From contig JANBVI010000051.1 of assembly GCA_024239075.1 (NCBI GenBank), positions 1 to 38,713 of the forward strand: 38,713 nt of DNA. The letters run 5' to 3'. The position numbers and the translations under genes are program-made. The notes beneath the pieces were generated by a model that had not been told where the DNA came from, made no database searches, and saw only the letters and a program-made list of their open reading frames with translations. The DNA is from Fischerella sp. CENA71 (GTDB lineage Bacteria > Cyanobacteriota > Cyanobacteriia > Cyanobacteriales > Nostocaceae). Shown in pieces: positions 26,458 through 34,247 of the stretch. Position 1 is the first letter of the stretch. Each line of letters opens with the position of its first letter.

Positions 26458-27954
26458 TTAAATATTTGCTTTCGGTAGAGTAAAGTAAATTTTTGCCCCT
26501 TGATTGATGGCTCCCTCTGCCCAGACTCTACCATGATGTCTGTGAATAATTCGCTGGATGTTGGCCAGTCCTATACCTGTTCCTTCAAATTGGGTTTCGT
26601 TGTGGAGGCGTTGAAATATGCCAAATAAGCGATTGACATATTGCATATCAAATCCCACACCATTATCTTGGATGAAAAAAATAGTTTCTTGCTCATCCTC
26701 AATACTGCCAATAGTAATGACTGGTTGGTGACATGGTTGAGTGAACTTAACAGCATTTTCAATCAAATTTTGCCATACAAGGCGTAACAGAGAGCGATCG
26801 CCCCACACATGAGGTAGTCGCTGTAAATACCAAATTATATGTTTATCAGGAAAAAGCATTTCTGTCTGTTGTTTTGCTTCCCAAACTAGGCGATTCATAT
26901 CAACTGTAGAGTAGTACATTTCTGCACGTCCGGTACGGGAGTAAGTCAGCAAATCATCTACTAGTTCGCCTGCTCGGTGAGTTAATTCTAAAATTGCTTG
27001 CAAATAATGCAAGCTTGTTTCATCACTGGTTGTGGTTTCTAGGTGTTCTTTCAATATATTTGCAAATCCATCTATTTGGCGAATAGGCGATCGCAAATCA
27101 TGGGATACTGAATAAGCAAAAGCTTCTAGTTCACTGTTAATGGCTTCTAGTTCGGCTGTACGTTCTTGGACTCGACGTTCTAAAGTTTGGTTAAACTGAA
27201 GAATTTCTGCTTCGGATTGCTTACGCTGTGTGATATCTTCCACTAAGCCATCTATAAAAGTTTCACCATCTAATTGATTGAGGGTTTCGTTGAAAAGCAC
27301 CCAGATGTTTTTACCGTCGGGGCGTTGTAAGTGTATCTCCCGTTCCCACTCTTTCCCAAATTGACGCTCGTTAGTCATAAAAGAGTAGAGTTGTTCACAA
27401 ATAAATGATTGCACCTCCTCTAAGGATGGCAAACCTAAAATATTTAAAAAAGCCGTATTTACATCTAAAATTTTCGCTTGGGGTGTAATACGGAATACAC
27501 CTATTCTTAATTGATTCAATAATGACTGTAACCGTAGTTCGAGCTGGGCTGCTTTACGGCTAGTTTGATATTGTTGCCAAACTGAACGTACAGCTTGGGT
27601 GAGGCGAAGAAAATGTTTTGTGGATTTGATTACGTAGTCATCTAATCCCGCTTTCATTGCCTCAACTGCAATTTCTTGGGAACCTGTGTTGGTAAACATA
27701 ATCACAGGGCAATGACGGCGAGATTTGACAGCACGCAAAACTTCTAAGCCGGTCGTCCAATTGAGTTGATAATCAGTAATAACTAAATCAAATTTATCTG
27801 CTACTAATGCCTGATTCAATGCACTGGTATCAATTATTTCTATCACTCGGACTTGAGGAAATTCTCGGCTTAATTCTCTCATCACCAACAGGCGATCATC
27901 TGGATTATCATCTACCAGCAAAATTCGTTGAATTGAATTATTCTGAGTACTCAT
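26458..27954 (-). CDS. Hybrid REC-PAS-histidine kinase
   Basis: A 498-residue cytosolic protein. The receiver domain at residues 9-130 begins RILLVDDNPDDRLLVMREL, with the phospho-acceptor in LVITDYQLNW and the conserved Lys in YVIKSTKHF. A PAS domain (about 145-255) ends LVEDITQRKQSE, followed by a coiled coil RRVQERTAELEAINSELEAF. HisKA has the phospho-His in FAYSVSHDLRSPIRQIDGF. HATPase_c has N box LVWQNLIENAVKF, G1 FIQDNGVGFDM and G2 GTGIGLANIQRI. HisKA/HATPase sequences of this type match phytochrome-like cyanobacterial kinases, but no GAF/PHY chromophore domain is present. It lies 100 bases downstream of the Rcp-like regulator, its likely partner. Confidence 0.9.
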   Translation of the reverse strand: MSTQNNSIQRILLVDDNPDDRLLVMRELSREFPQVRVIEIIDTSALNQALVADKFDLVITDYQLNWTTGLEVLRAVKSRRHCPVIMFTNTGSQEIAVEAMKAGLDDYVIKSTKHFLRLTQAVRSVWQQYQTSRKAAQLELRLQSLLNQLRIGVFRITPQAKILDVNTAFLNILGLPSLEEVQSFICEQLYSFMTNERQFGKEWEREIHLQRPDGKNIWVLFNETLNQLDGETFIDGLVEDITQRKQSEAEILQFNQTLERRVQERTAELEAINSELEAFAYSVSHDLRSPIRQIDGFANILKEHLETTTSDETSLHYLQAILELTHRAGELVDDLLTYSRTGRAEMYYSTVDMNRLVWEAKQQTEMLFPDKHIIWYLQRLPHVWGDRSLLRLVWQNLIENAVKFTQPCHQPVITIGSIEDEQETIFFIQDNGVGFDMQYVNRLFGIFQRLHNETQFEGTGIGLANIQRIIHRHHGRVWAEGAINQGAKIYFTLPKANI

Positions 27955-28017
27955 CGCTGGTTTTTGCCCATTGACTGCGATCGGGAGATGGGGAGAAGAG
28001 ATATATTTTTAATATTT

Positions 28018-28052
28018 CTTCTGCCTTCTGCCTTTTGCCTTTTGCCTTCTGG
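28018..28052. repeat. Heptanucleotide tandem repeat (TTCTGCC/TTTTGCC)
   Basis: Five units, two TTCTGCC, two TTTTGCC and one degenerate, end 3 bases before the stop codon (minus strand) of the response-regulator gene. Confidence 0.85.
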
Positions 28053-28054
28053 TA

Positions 28055-28510
28055 TTACGTCAAGTAAACAGAAGGATACTGATTAAATTTTAGCCAGTAG
28101 GAGTTTAGCGCCTGCATCATCTCCTGTAAAGCATCAAATGCAACAGGTTTAATCAGATAGGAGTTTACCCCCATATCATAAGCACGGTCAACATCAAGAT
28201 TTTCCCGCGAAGATGTGAGAACTACAACCGGAATTCGTTTTAGTAACGGCTGTTGCTTTAGCCATTCTAGAACTTCTAGACCAGAACGACGTGGTAGCTT
28301 TAAATCTAGTAATATTAATGCTGGTAATGGATAATTTTCTCTTTCTTCATAGCAGCCTTGACCTTCAAGGTACATAACTGCCTCATCCCCATCTTTGACA
28401 ACATGAATGGAATGGTGCAAATTTGCCCGACGAAATGCCCTCTCTAGTAAGAAAATATCATTAGGATCGTCTTCTACCAGCAAGATGCTACATTCAGCGT
28501 GATTCATCAT
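28055..28510 (-). CDS. Rcp1-like single-domain response regulator
   Basis: A 151-residue receiver-only protein. It begins MMNHAECSILLVEDDPNDIFLLERAF with the acidic pair. The phospho-acceptor Asp is in ALILLDLKLPRRSG, the Thr/Ser switch in VVVLTSSREN and the Lys in YLIKPV. The insertion YLEGQGCYEERENYPLPALI and the C-terminal ALNSYWL are typical of Rcp1, the partner of cyanobacterial phytochrome-type kinases. The start is chosen by AAGGAG at 28521-28526, 10 bases upstream of ATG 28510; the longer frame from 28531 would place this ribosome site inside the coding sequence. A GTACG-type palindrome lies about 180 bases upstream. It signals by protein contact, having no DNA-binding domain. Confidence 0.92.
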   Translation of the reverse strand: MMNHAECSILLVEDDPNDIFLLERAFRRANLHHSIHVVKDGDEAVMYLEGQGCYEERENYPLPALILLDLKLPRRSGLEVLEWLKQQPLLKRIPVVVLTSSRENLDVDRAYDMGVNSYLIKPVAFDALQEMMQALNSYWLKFNQYPSVYLT

Positions 28511-28520
28511 TACAAGCTGG

Positions 28521-28526
28521 CTCCTT
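28521..28526 (-). promoter_or_regulatory. Ribosome binding site fixing the Rcp-like start
   Basis: AAGGAG on the minus strand, 10 bases before the ATG ATG pair. It lies within the possible N-terminal extension MSRSQLV, arguing against translation from 28531. Confidence 0.7.
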
Positions 28527-28688
28527 GACATTTTTCATTTCTGGACGCCAGTAGAAAAATAAATAGTAGAAAATTTGGTTGTGCTAAACAGAATTTTCAT
28601 ATCAATGTTTAGTTGTCAAATGTATACTATTCGAGTGGATGATCACAAAAAGACTCTTATAGCATGACATAATTCTATCTCACGCTCT

Positions 28689-28702
28689 GTACGGTAGCGT
28701 AC
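28689..28702. promoter_or_regulatory. GTACG-N4-CGTAC palindrome, NtcA/Crp-type site (copy 1)
   Basis: GTACGGTAGCGTAC fits GTAN8TAC and has a 5-base perfect half-site on each side. It is the exact reverse complement of copy 2 and shares the flank ATAAGC with it. It lies upstream of the Rcp-like gene. On the minus strand TATAAG, a plausible -10 box, follows 27 bases downstream. Confidence 0.7.
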
Positions 28703-28762
28703 ATAAGCTTCAGATTTTTTCCAAAAACGACTTGTTGATATTGCTAAAAAAGCGGGAATACT

Positions 28763-29461
28763 TCACTTTTGTTCTTCATTGAGCAAGCGATCGAATTCTT
28801 TTTTAATAAAACCGTAACACTCACAAGCAGTTGCCTCTAAAGCTAGGCGATTAAGAATTGTAATTCGACCTCGGCTGTAGCGGATAATACCTGCTTGTTG
28901 CAACAAACCAGCTGCCACAGTTACACCAGAGCGTCGCGTACCCAGTAACTCAGCAATAAACTCTTGAGTAATCTGTATAGTATCAGAAGCTGTATGGTCT
29001 TGGGCAGTAAGTAGCCAACGAGCAAGTCGTGCTTCTAGTGAATGATGACGATTGCAGGCAGCAGTTTGACTAATTTGGGTAAGTAAGGCTTGGGTATAAA
29101 GTAACAATCGCCTTTGTAGAACTCCACCACGAATAAATTCCCGTTTGAGGACTTTGGTATCTATTTTCATCGCAGTACCAGCAACTTGCACAATTGTGCG
29201 AGTTGTTGTTAAATCGCCTCCTAAAAATGCAGGATAGCCTACAACTCCATTGCTACCCACCATACCAACTTCTGTTGTCGAACCATCCTCAAGAACAGCA
29301 ATTAAAGACACCATTGCTCGATTCGGGAAATAGACATGTTTAATATTTTCCCCCGCTTCATAAAGAACTTGACCGAGGGAAAGTCGCACCTCTTCTAGAT
29401 GGGGAGCAAGGCGCTGGAACTCCAAATCTGGTAAAGCCAGCAGTAGCTGATTAACTAGCAC
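28763..29461 (-). CDS. Crp/Fnr-family transcriptional regulator
   Basis: A 232-residue protein. Residues 1-120 form a cyclic-nucleotide-binding-type beta roll (LSLGQVLYEAGENIKHVYFPNRAMVSLIAVLEDGSTTEVGMVGSNGVVGYPAFLGG). The phosphate-binding cassette of true cAMP receptors (GExxxxxxRxA) is replaced by GMVGSNGVVGYPAF, so cAMP is unlikely to be the ligand. Residues about 170-215 are a winged helix-turn-helix with recognition segment LGTRRSGVTVAAGLLQQAG. The C-terminus (ATACECYGFIKKEFDRLL) is shared with its paralogue at 29655. The start is GTG 29459-29461, because the frame closes 8 codons upstream. A GTACG palindrome lies 65 bases upstream, consistent with autoregulation. Confidence 0.9.
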   Translation of the reverse strand: MLVNQLLLALPDLEFQRLAPHLEEVRLSLGQVLYEAGENIKHVYFPNRAMVSLIAVLEDGSTTEVGMVGSNGVVGYPAFLGGDLTTTRTIVQVAGTAMKIDTKVLKREFIRGGVLQRRLLLYTQALLTQISQTAACNRHHSLEARLARWLLTAQDHTASDTIQITQEFIAELLGTRRSGVTVAAGLLQQAGIIRYSRGRITILNRLALEATACECYGFIKKEFDRLLNEEQK

Positions 29462-29525
29462 GGCATCGCTTCCATCACTTCTAAATCAAGCATCTTAAAT
29501 TGACATGGCTGGAGTAACCCTGTCT

Positions 29526-29539
29526 GTACGCTACCGTAC
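29526..29539. promoter_or_regulatory. GTACG-N4-CGTAC palindrome (copy 2)
   Basis: GTACGCTACCGTAC matches GTAN8TAC and lies 65 bases upstream of the GTG start of the first Crp/Fnr gene. On the minus strand a TAAGAT box follows 28 bases downstream, nearly the same spacing as at copy 1. The segment between site and box contains ATGTCA in both copies at almost the same position. Confidence 0.75.
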
Positions 29540-29654
29540 ATAAGCACTAGACTTCTTGGACAAGTAAGGTAAAGTCTAAAAAGCAGGATTTTTCTTTTCC
29601 TTTTCTAATCCATTATTTCTTTTTGTCTGTTGCAAAGGCTAATTGGCAAAAGTA

Positions 29655-30368
29655 TTAATTATTAAGCAAACGGGCAAACTCATTTGTTACTATGCCATAA
29701 CATTCGCAAGCAGTTGCTTCTAGTGCAGTTCGGTTCAGAATTATAATTTTTCCACGACTGTAGCGGATCATGCCTTCTTCTTGTAAATTACCTGCTGCAA
29801 CTGTGACTGTGGCACGACGGGTTCCCAACAAATCGGCGATATACTGCTGAGTTAAAAATATTTCATCTCGACCAAGACAGTCTTGAACGCACAACAGCCA
29901 ACGAGCAAGTTGTTGTTCTGTGGAATGGTGAAATTTGCAAACCGCATTTTGCCCAATCTGGGTTAAGAGTGCCTGGGTGTATAGCAGTAGTTTTTTTTGT
30001 AATACTCCCCCCTGCTCAAATTGACGCTGAAGGATTTCAGCATTAATTTTCAAAGCACCATCTGCTATTTGTACAAGCGCACGGCTATTAGTAAATTTCC
30101 CGCCCAAAAATGCCGGAATGCCAATCATACCCTCATTTCCCACCATGGCAAATTCGGTGGTTGAGTTATCCTTGAGAACGGAAATTAAAGACACCATTGA
30201 GCGGATGGGAAAGTAGACTTGTCGAATCACTTCCCCACGATCATAGAGAATTTGCCCTTGAGAGAGCCTTGTATATTCTAGATGGGGAGCCAGGTGCTGA
30301 TACTCCTCATCCGGTAAAGATGCCAAGAGTTGATTAATCGACCTGGGATCACTATCGGATGGAGACAT
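29655..30368 (-). CDS. Crp/Fnr-family transcriptional regulator, paralogue
   Basis: A 237-residue protein, collinear with the preceding gene over nearly its whole length: SINQLLASLPDEEYQHLAPHLEYTRLSQGQILYDRGEVIRQVYFPIRSMVSLISVLKDNSTTEFAMVGNEGMIGIPAFLGG. It has the same altered cyclic-nucleotide cassette, and a winged helix-turn-helix with recognition segment LGTRRATVTVAAGNLQEEG. The ends match too (ATACECYGIVTNEFARLL). The two proteins look like an old tandem duplication. Recognition-helix residues differ mainly at SG versus AT, so they may bind overlapping sites. The start ATG 30368 gives a 10-residue polar lead. A GTACG palindrome lies 147 bases upstream. Confidence 0.9.
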   Translation of the reverse strand: MSPSDSDPRSINQLLASLPDEEYQHLAPHLEYTRLSQGQILYDRGEVIRQVYFPIRSMVSLISVLKDNSTTEFAMVGNEGMIGIPAFLGGKFTNSRALVQIADGALKINAEILQRQFEQGGVLQKKLLLYTQALLTQIGQNAVCKFHHSTEQQLARWLLCVQDCLGRDEIFLTQQYIADLLGTRRATVTVAAGNLQEEGMIRYSRGKIIILNRTALEATACECYGIVTNEFARLLNN

Positions 30369-30514
30369 GCTGTTGTCTGTTGGCAGAACAGTCAGGACGT
30401 TACATAACTGCTAGAGAATGAGAAAAACATACTCTGAGAGCTAGTGACGACGTGAGAGGTTGTCATAGGTTAATAAAAATTTGCAAACGACTTCTTCTCC
30501 CTACTGGAAGATTC

Positions 30515-30528
30515 GTACGTTAGCGTAC
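30515..30528. promoter_or_regulatory. GTACG-N4-CGTAC palindrome (copy 3)
   Basis: GTACGTTAGCGTAC matches GTAN8TAC, with one base different from copy 1 in the spacer. It lies 147 bases upstream of the second Crp/Fnr start and 95 bases after the stop codon of the DUF4118 kinase gene. Confidence 0.7.
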
Positions 30529-30582
30529 AGATTATAAAGGAAGAAGATAAGAGATGGACGGATTGAGAGATGGAGAGAAACC

Positions 30583-30610
30583 AATTAAAAATTAAAAATT
30601 AAAAATCAAA
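30583..30610. repeat. Heptanucleotide tandem repeat (AATTAAA)
   Basis: Three AATTAAA units and one AATCAAA, immediately beyond the 3' end of the DUF4118 kinase gene. Confidence 0.8.
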
Positions 30611-30622
30611 AAGATTAACTAG

Positions 30623-32308
30623 CTAGCAATTATCTGCTAATGGCAACTCAATCCAAAATTGGCTACCCTGTCCTAATTGCGATTCAACTCCTACACTACC
30701 TCCCATACGCTCAATTCCCCGTTTGATAATCGCCAAACCGATACCAGTACCCGGATAAGATTCTATGCCATGCAAGCGCTCAAAAGTTCTGAATATTCGT
30801 TGTTGATGTTGGCTAGCAATGCCAATTCCGTTATCTCCTACCCATAGACGAATAAATTTAGAGGAAGATGATGTAGAAGACGCGGAGAAGGACAGACGCG
30901 GTGACGCTTCTGAAGATGATGTAGAAGACGCGGAGAAGGAGAGACGCGGTGACGCGGAGAGTGTCTCATCTGTATTCCCCGTGTCAGAGTTTCCCCGCGT
31001 CTCCGTGTCAGAGTGTCCCCCTTGTCCCCCCACTCTCTCCTCTGCCCATATCCGCACTTGAGGTTTAACATCACTAGCTACAAACTTAAGGGCATTACCA
31101 ATCAAATTAATCAACACCTGTACTAAGATGCTGCGATGTGCTTTCACCATCGGTAAAGTTGACTCGATGGTTATGTGTGCTTGACTAATTTGTATATCTG
31201 AGTCTAATTCATTGATTGCGTCAGCGATCGCACTCTCCAAACTCAGCCGTTGTAGCCAAATTTCGCCCCGCCCTAGACGACTGTAAGCAAGCAAATCCAG
31301 AATTAAAGTGTCCATCCGTGCAGCAGCCGTAACAATACGGTTGGTATATTCTTGTGCTGTTTCGTCTAAATTAGATTTGTAGTCTTCTTGTAAAGCTTGG
31401 GCTAGTCCTTGCATAGCACGCAATGGGGCGCGTAAATCATGGGAGACACTGTAGGTAAAAGCTTCTAATTCCTGATTGACTTCTTGCAGTTGTGTGGTGC
31501 GTTCTTTGACTTTTTGTTCTAAGTTTTCGTTGAGTTGCTTAATTTCTGCTTCAGCTTGTTTGCGATCGCTAATATCAATAACTAGCCCACAATAACCTCG
31601 GACTTCCCCATTTTTGGCGATGTCAGGAACTAAAATAGCTTGGATATAACGCCTCCCTCCTTCTCGATAGGGAAGTTCCGCTTCATACTCAACTAAATTA
31701 CCTGCTAGTGCTTGTTCTAGTTTGTCTTTAATGATTTCGTACGCCGCTTCTCCTAAAACTTCTGCTATGTGTTTTCCGTAGATTTCTTCTGGAGATAAGC
31801 CAAACCAATCTTTGTAGGTTTTGTTAATAAACTGATAGCATTGCTGGGTATCAATATAAGAAATGCAGACGGGCAAAGAATTGGCAATTAAGTTTAACAA
31901 TTCTTGATGTTGACGACCTTTGTCTTCACTTAAGAGTAATTGTTGGCTAATTGTTTGCGTATTTCGCCGAGCTGTCTTTAGGGAGTTAATGAGTGCAACA
32001 ATACATAACCCCTCCAGCAAAAATATAATCAGTTGGAAATTTGTCCACAAGTGAGTGCTGAATAATGATCTAGCAGGAGTTAAAAAAAAATAAGTACTCA
32101 CTAAACCAGACAAAACAACTGCCAATATACCGGGGCCAATTCCTCCATATCGACTAGTCGCCATTATGGCAGCAAAAAATAGTAAAAATGGTGTTTCGTA
32201 TTGTTGACCAGACCAATAATTTAGCAGTAGTTTACCCAGTAACGCGATCGCTACAGTTGAAATTGCCATACTGTAACGCCAAACAATCCGGCGTCTTTCT
32301 TTCCACAT
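30623..32308 (-). CDS. DUF4118-PAS-histidine kinase
   Basis: A 561-residue membrane sensor kinase. Residues 12-110 have three or four membrane segments of the KdpD-like DUF4118 type (TPFLLFFAAIMATSRYGGIGPGILAVVLSGL). A PAS domain follows (about 135-255, ending VIDISDRKQAEAE), then a coiled coil. HisKA has the phospho-His in FTYSVSHDLRAPLRAMQGL. HATPase_c has N box LVQVLINLIGNALKF, G1 VGDNGIGIAS and G2 GTGIGLAIIKRG. Between N box and G1, residues about 423-484 are a repeat-derived Ser-rich insert (see repeat entry). No receiver is fused. The likely partner is the Rcp-like regulator or an unlinked one. The gene lies at the upstream end of the minus-strand signalling island. Confidence 0.9.
   Translation of the reverse strand: MWKERRRIVWRYSMAISTVAIALLGKLLLNYWSGQQYETPFLLFFAAIMATSRYGGIGPGILAVVLSGLVSTYFFLTPARSLFSTHLWTNFQLIIFLLEGLCIVALINSLKTARRNTQTISQQLLLSEDKGRQHQELLNLIANSLPVCISYIDTQQCYQFINKTYKDWFGLSPEEIYGKHIAEVLGEAAYEIIKDKLEQALAGNLVEYEAELPYREGGRRYIQAILVPDIAKNGEVRGYCGLVIDISDRKQAEAEIKQLNENLEQKVKERTTQLQEVNQELEAFTYSVSHDLRAPLRAMQGLAQALQEDYKSNLDETAQEYTNRIVTAAARMDTLILDLLAYSRLGRGEIWLQRLSLESAIADAINELDSDIQISQAHITIESTLPMVKAHRSILVQVLINLIGNALKFVASDVKPQVRIWAEERVGGQGGHSDTETRGNSDTGNTDETLSASPRLSFSASSTSSSEASPRLSFSASSTSSSSKFIRLWVGDNGIGIASQHQQRIFRTFERLHGIESYPGTGIGLAIIKRGIERMGGSVGVESQLGQGSQFWIELPLADNC
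30857..31040 (-). repeat. 48-bp tandem repeat and GC-rich repeat DNA inside the ATPase domain
   Basis: Two 44-base copies at 30864-30907 and 30912-30955 (period 48) differ by a single base. They encode the 16-residue unit ASPRLSFSASSTSSSE. Adjacent GC-rich sequence (GTGTCAGAG, CCCCGCGTCTCCG, CCCCCTTGTCCCCC) resembles intergenic repeats of these genomes. The frame stays open through the whole block. Confidence 0.85.
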
Positions 32309-32585
32309 ATTTTTTGTCCAGGCTTACAAACCCTTTTGGGTGTAGGGAACGGGAAAGGTGAGGCAACGGGAAACAAAATAGAAAACGTTAATTGTGGGTT
32401 TAGAAGCGCACTTAATTAAACAAAGTGTCCTTGTTGAAATCCCATGTTTTTAAACCTGGGTTCCCTATTTCCTTTTCTCTCTTCCCTTTAAATTAACTCA
32501 GTTAGGGTTAAGATTACCCGTAAAACTTTACACAAAAGAAAACGCCTAAATTGAGAATCCAGCTGTTAATATGTATATTTTTCAT

Positions 32586-32657
<72 letters not shown>

Positions 32658-32750
32658 GTTTTTGCTCACAAGAAATAATGTTAGCACACTAATTTGAAAA
32701 ACGCGATAGTATTTTTGAGAAAATTTTTGCTTGCTTCATCCAAAATTCCT

Positions 32751-33380
32751 ATGCCCTCTGGCCAAACGCACGATCGCATTACTTTATGGGCTTTGCCGTT
32801 CGTTGCTGGAGCCACTTTTGTCCAAACCAAGAGTGGCAACCTGACTTTATTGGTGGCAGGTGGATTTATGTTCGGGGGGCTAATGTTTGGCCCTGACCTG
32901 GATATATATTCCCGCCAGTATCAACGTTGGGGTTTGTTACGTTGGATTTGGATTCCTTATCAAAAAAGCCTACGCCATCGGTCTTTTTTATCACACGGGC
33001 CAATTATCGGTACAACGCTGCGAGTGATCTATTTGAGTGGTGTTGTGGGAATATTAGTAATTTTGGGTACAGTAGTTGCTCAAATGCTCGGTAATGGGGA
33101 CTGGAGTAGGCAGATTTTAAGTGAAATTGTTGGGCGATCGCTCTTGAATCACAGTCTAGAATTGCTAGCACTATTCTTAGGGCTGGAATTGGGTGCGATG
33201 AGTCATTCGCTTAGTGATTGGGGTGGCTCTGCATACAAGCGTGTGCAGAAGCAAGGCATTCAAGGTTTATTGCCCCGTGCGAAAATGAAGAAACGTAAAG
33301 CGACAACTCGCAGTAGTCGTAGGACAAAAAGTCTGGGAAGCAAGGGAAGTAAGGGAACTAGGGGAAAAAGTAGTAAATGA
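32751..33380 (+). CDS. DUF2227 putative metal-binding membrane protein
   Basis: A 209-residue protein from ATG 32751 (MPSGQTHDRITLWALPFVAG), the usual start of this cyanobacterial family. The longer frame from 32694 adds 19 residues of no clear homology. Putative metal ligands are His/Asp in THDR, GPDLDIYS and LRHRSFLSHGP. There are about four hydrophobic segments and a very basic tail (RAKMKKRKATTRSSRRTKSLGSKGSKG). The stop overlaps the mazG start by 4 bases (ATGA), so the two genes are translationally coupled. Function is unknown; a membrane-bound metal-dependent hydrolase is the usual guess for this fold. Confidence 0.85.
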   Translation: MPSGQTHDRITLWALPFVAGATFVQTKSGNLTLLVAGGFMFGGLMFGPDLDIYSRQYQRWGLLRWIWIPYQKSLRHRSFLSHGPIIGTTLRVIYLSGVVGILVILGTVVAQMLGNGDWSRQILSEIVGRSLLNHSLELLALFLGLELGAMSHSLSDWGGSAYKRVQKQGIQGLLPRAKMKKRKATTRSSRRTKSLGSKGSKGTRGKSSK

Positions 33381-34222
33381 AAAACTCTGAAACTTTGGCA
33401 GCGTTACAAGAATTAATAGATGTAGTGGCAAAGTTGCGATCGCCTGATGGTGGGTGTCCTTGGGATTTAGTGCAAACTCCCGAAACGTTGACACCGTATG
33501 TTATTGAAGAAGCTTATGAAGTGGTAGATGCGATTAATAGTGGAGACAAAGAAGCGATCGCTGAAGAATTAGGAGATTTGTTACTACAAGTTGTTCTGCA
33601 AGCACAAATAGCCAAGGAATATCAACAATTTTCTTTACAAGAAGTCGCGCAAGGAATTTCCCAAAAACTAATTCGGCGTCATCCTCATGTTTTTGGAGAT
33701 GTGTCGGTGCAAAATGTAGATGAAGTGCGGCAAAATTGGGAACAAATCAAAGCAGCAGAAAAAGGCGAACCATCTCCAGAAAATCAAAAATTGAGTACAA
33801 AACTTAGTAGTTACGCCCGTAAGCTTCCCCCCTTGATGGCGACGATGAAAATTTCTCAAAAAGCTGCTGCCGTTGGGTTTGAGTGGGAAAATATTGATGG
33901 AGTGTGGGATAAGTTTCATGAAGAATTGCAAGAGTTTCACGAAGCTTTAGCCCACGAAACACCAGAACGACAACAAGCTGAACTAGGAGATTTATTATTT
34001 TCTATTCTCCAGCTGGCTCGTTGGTACAACCTTGATCCGAGCGAAGCTTTACAAGAGACAAATCAACGTTTTATTCAGCGCTTCCAAAAAATAGAGGTGT
34101 TTGCCGATCGCCCCCTGTCTGATTACACTCTCGAAGAGTTAGAAGCCCTTTGGCAGCAGGCGAAAGCACAACTTGAAGGGGATCGGGGACGCAAAGAAAA
34201 ACCAATGACCAATGACCAATGA
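33377..34222 (+). CDS. mazG: MazG nucleoside triphosphate pyrophosphohydrolase
   Basis: A 281-residue protein with two MazG domains. The first contains EEAYEVVDAINSGDKEAIAEELGDLLLQVVLQAQIA, with the metal-binding pattern ExxE...ExxD. The second contains EELQEFHEALAHETPERQQAELGDLLFSILQLA. It hydrolyses non-canonical or alarmone-type NTPs to NMP and pyrophosphate. The opening (LRSPDGGCPWDLVQTPETLTPYVIEEAYE) is the family signature. It overlaps the DUF2227 stop by four bases. The last four residues (TNDQ) and the stop codon are encoded by a heptamer repeat, so the C-terminus has been redefined by repeat expansion. It converges with the aldehyde dehydrogenase. Confidence 0.95.
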   Translation: MKNSETLAALQELIDVVAKLRSPDGGCPWDLVQTPETLTPYVIEEAYEVVDAINSGDKEAIAEELGDLLLQVVLQAQIAKEYQQFSLQEVAQGISQKLIRRHPHVFGDVSVQNVDEVRQNWEQIKAAEKGEPSPENQKLSTKLSSYARKLPPLMATMKISQKAAAVGFEWENIDGVWDKFHEELQEFHEALAHETPERQQAELGDLLFSILQLARWYNLDPSEALQETNQRFIQRFQKIEVFADRPLSDYTLEELEALWQQAKAQLEGDRGRKEKPMTNDQ

Positions 34223-34246
34223 CAATTGACCATTGACCATTGACCA
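34201..34246. repeat. Heptanucleotide tandem repeat overlapping the mazG 3' end
   Basis: Six units, three ACCAATG, one ACAATTG and two ACCATTG, plus a partial unit. They run through the mazG stop codon (34220-34222) to 2 bases before the aldehyde dehydrogenase stop. Confidence 0.9.
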
Positions 34247-34247
34247 C

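Noticed and set aside
30819-31074. Open frames on both strands over the 48-bp repeat
   Set aside because: The repeat lacks stop codons in several frames. The kinase frame has domain homology on both sides, the others have none.
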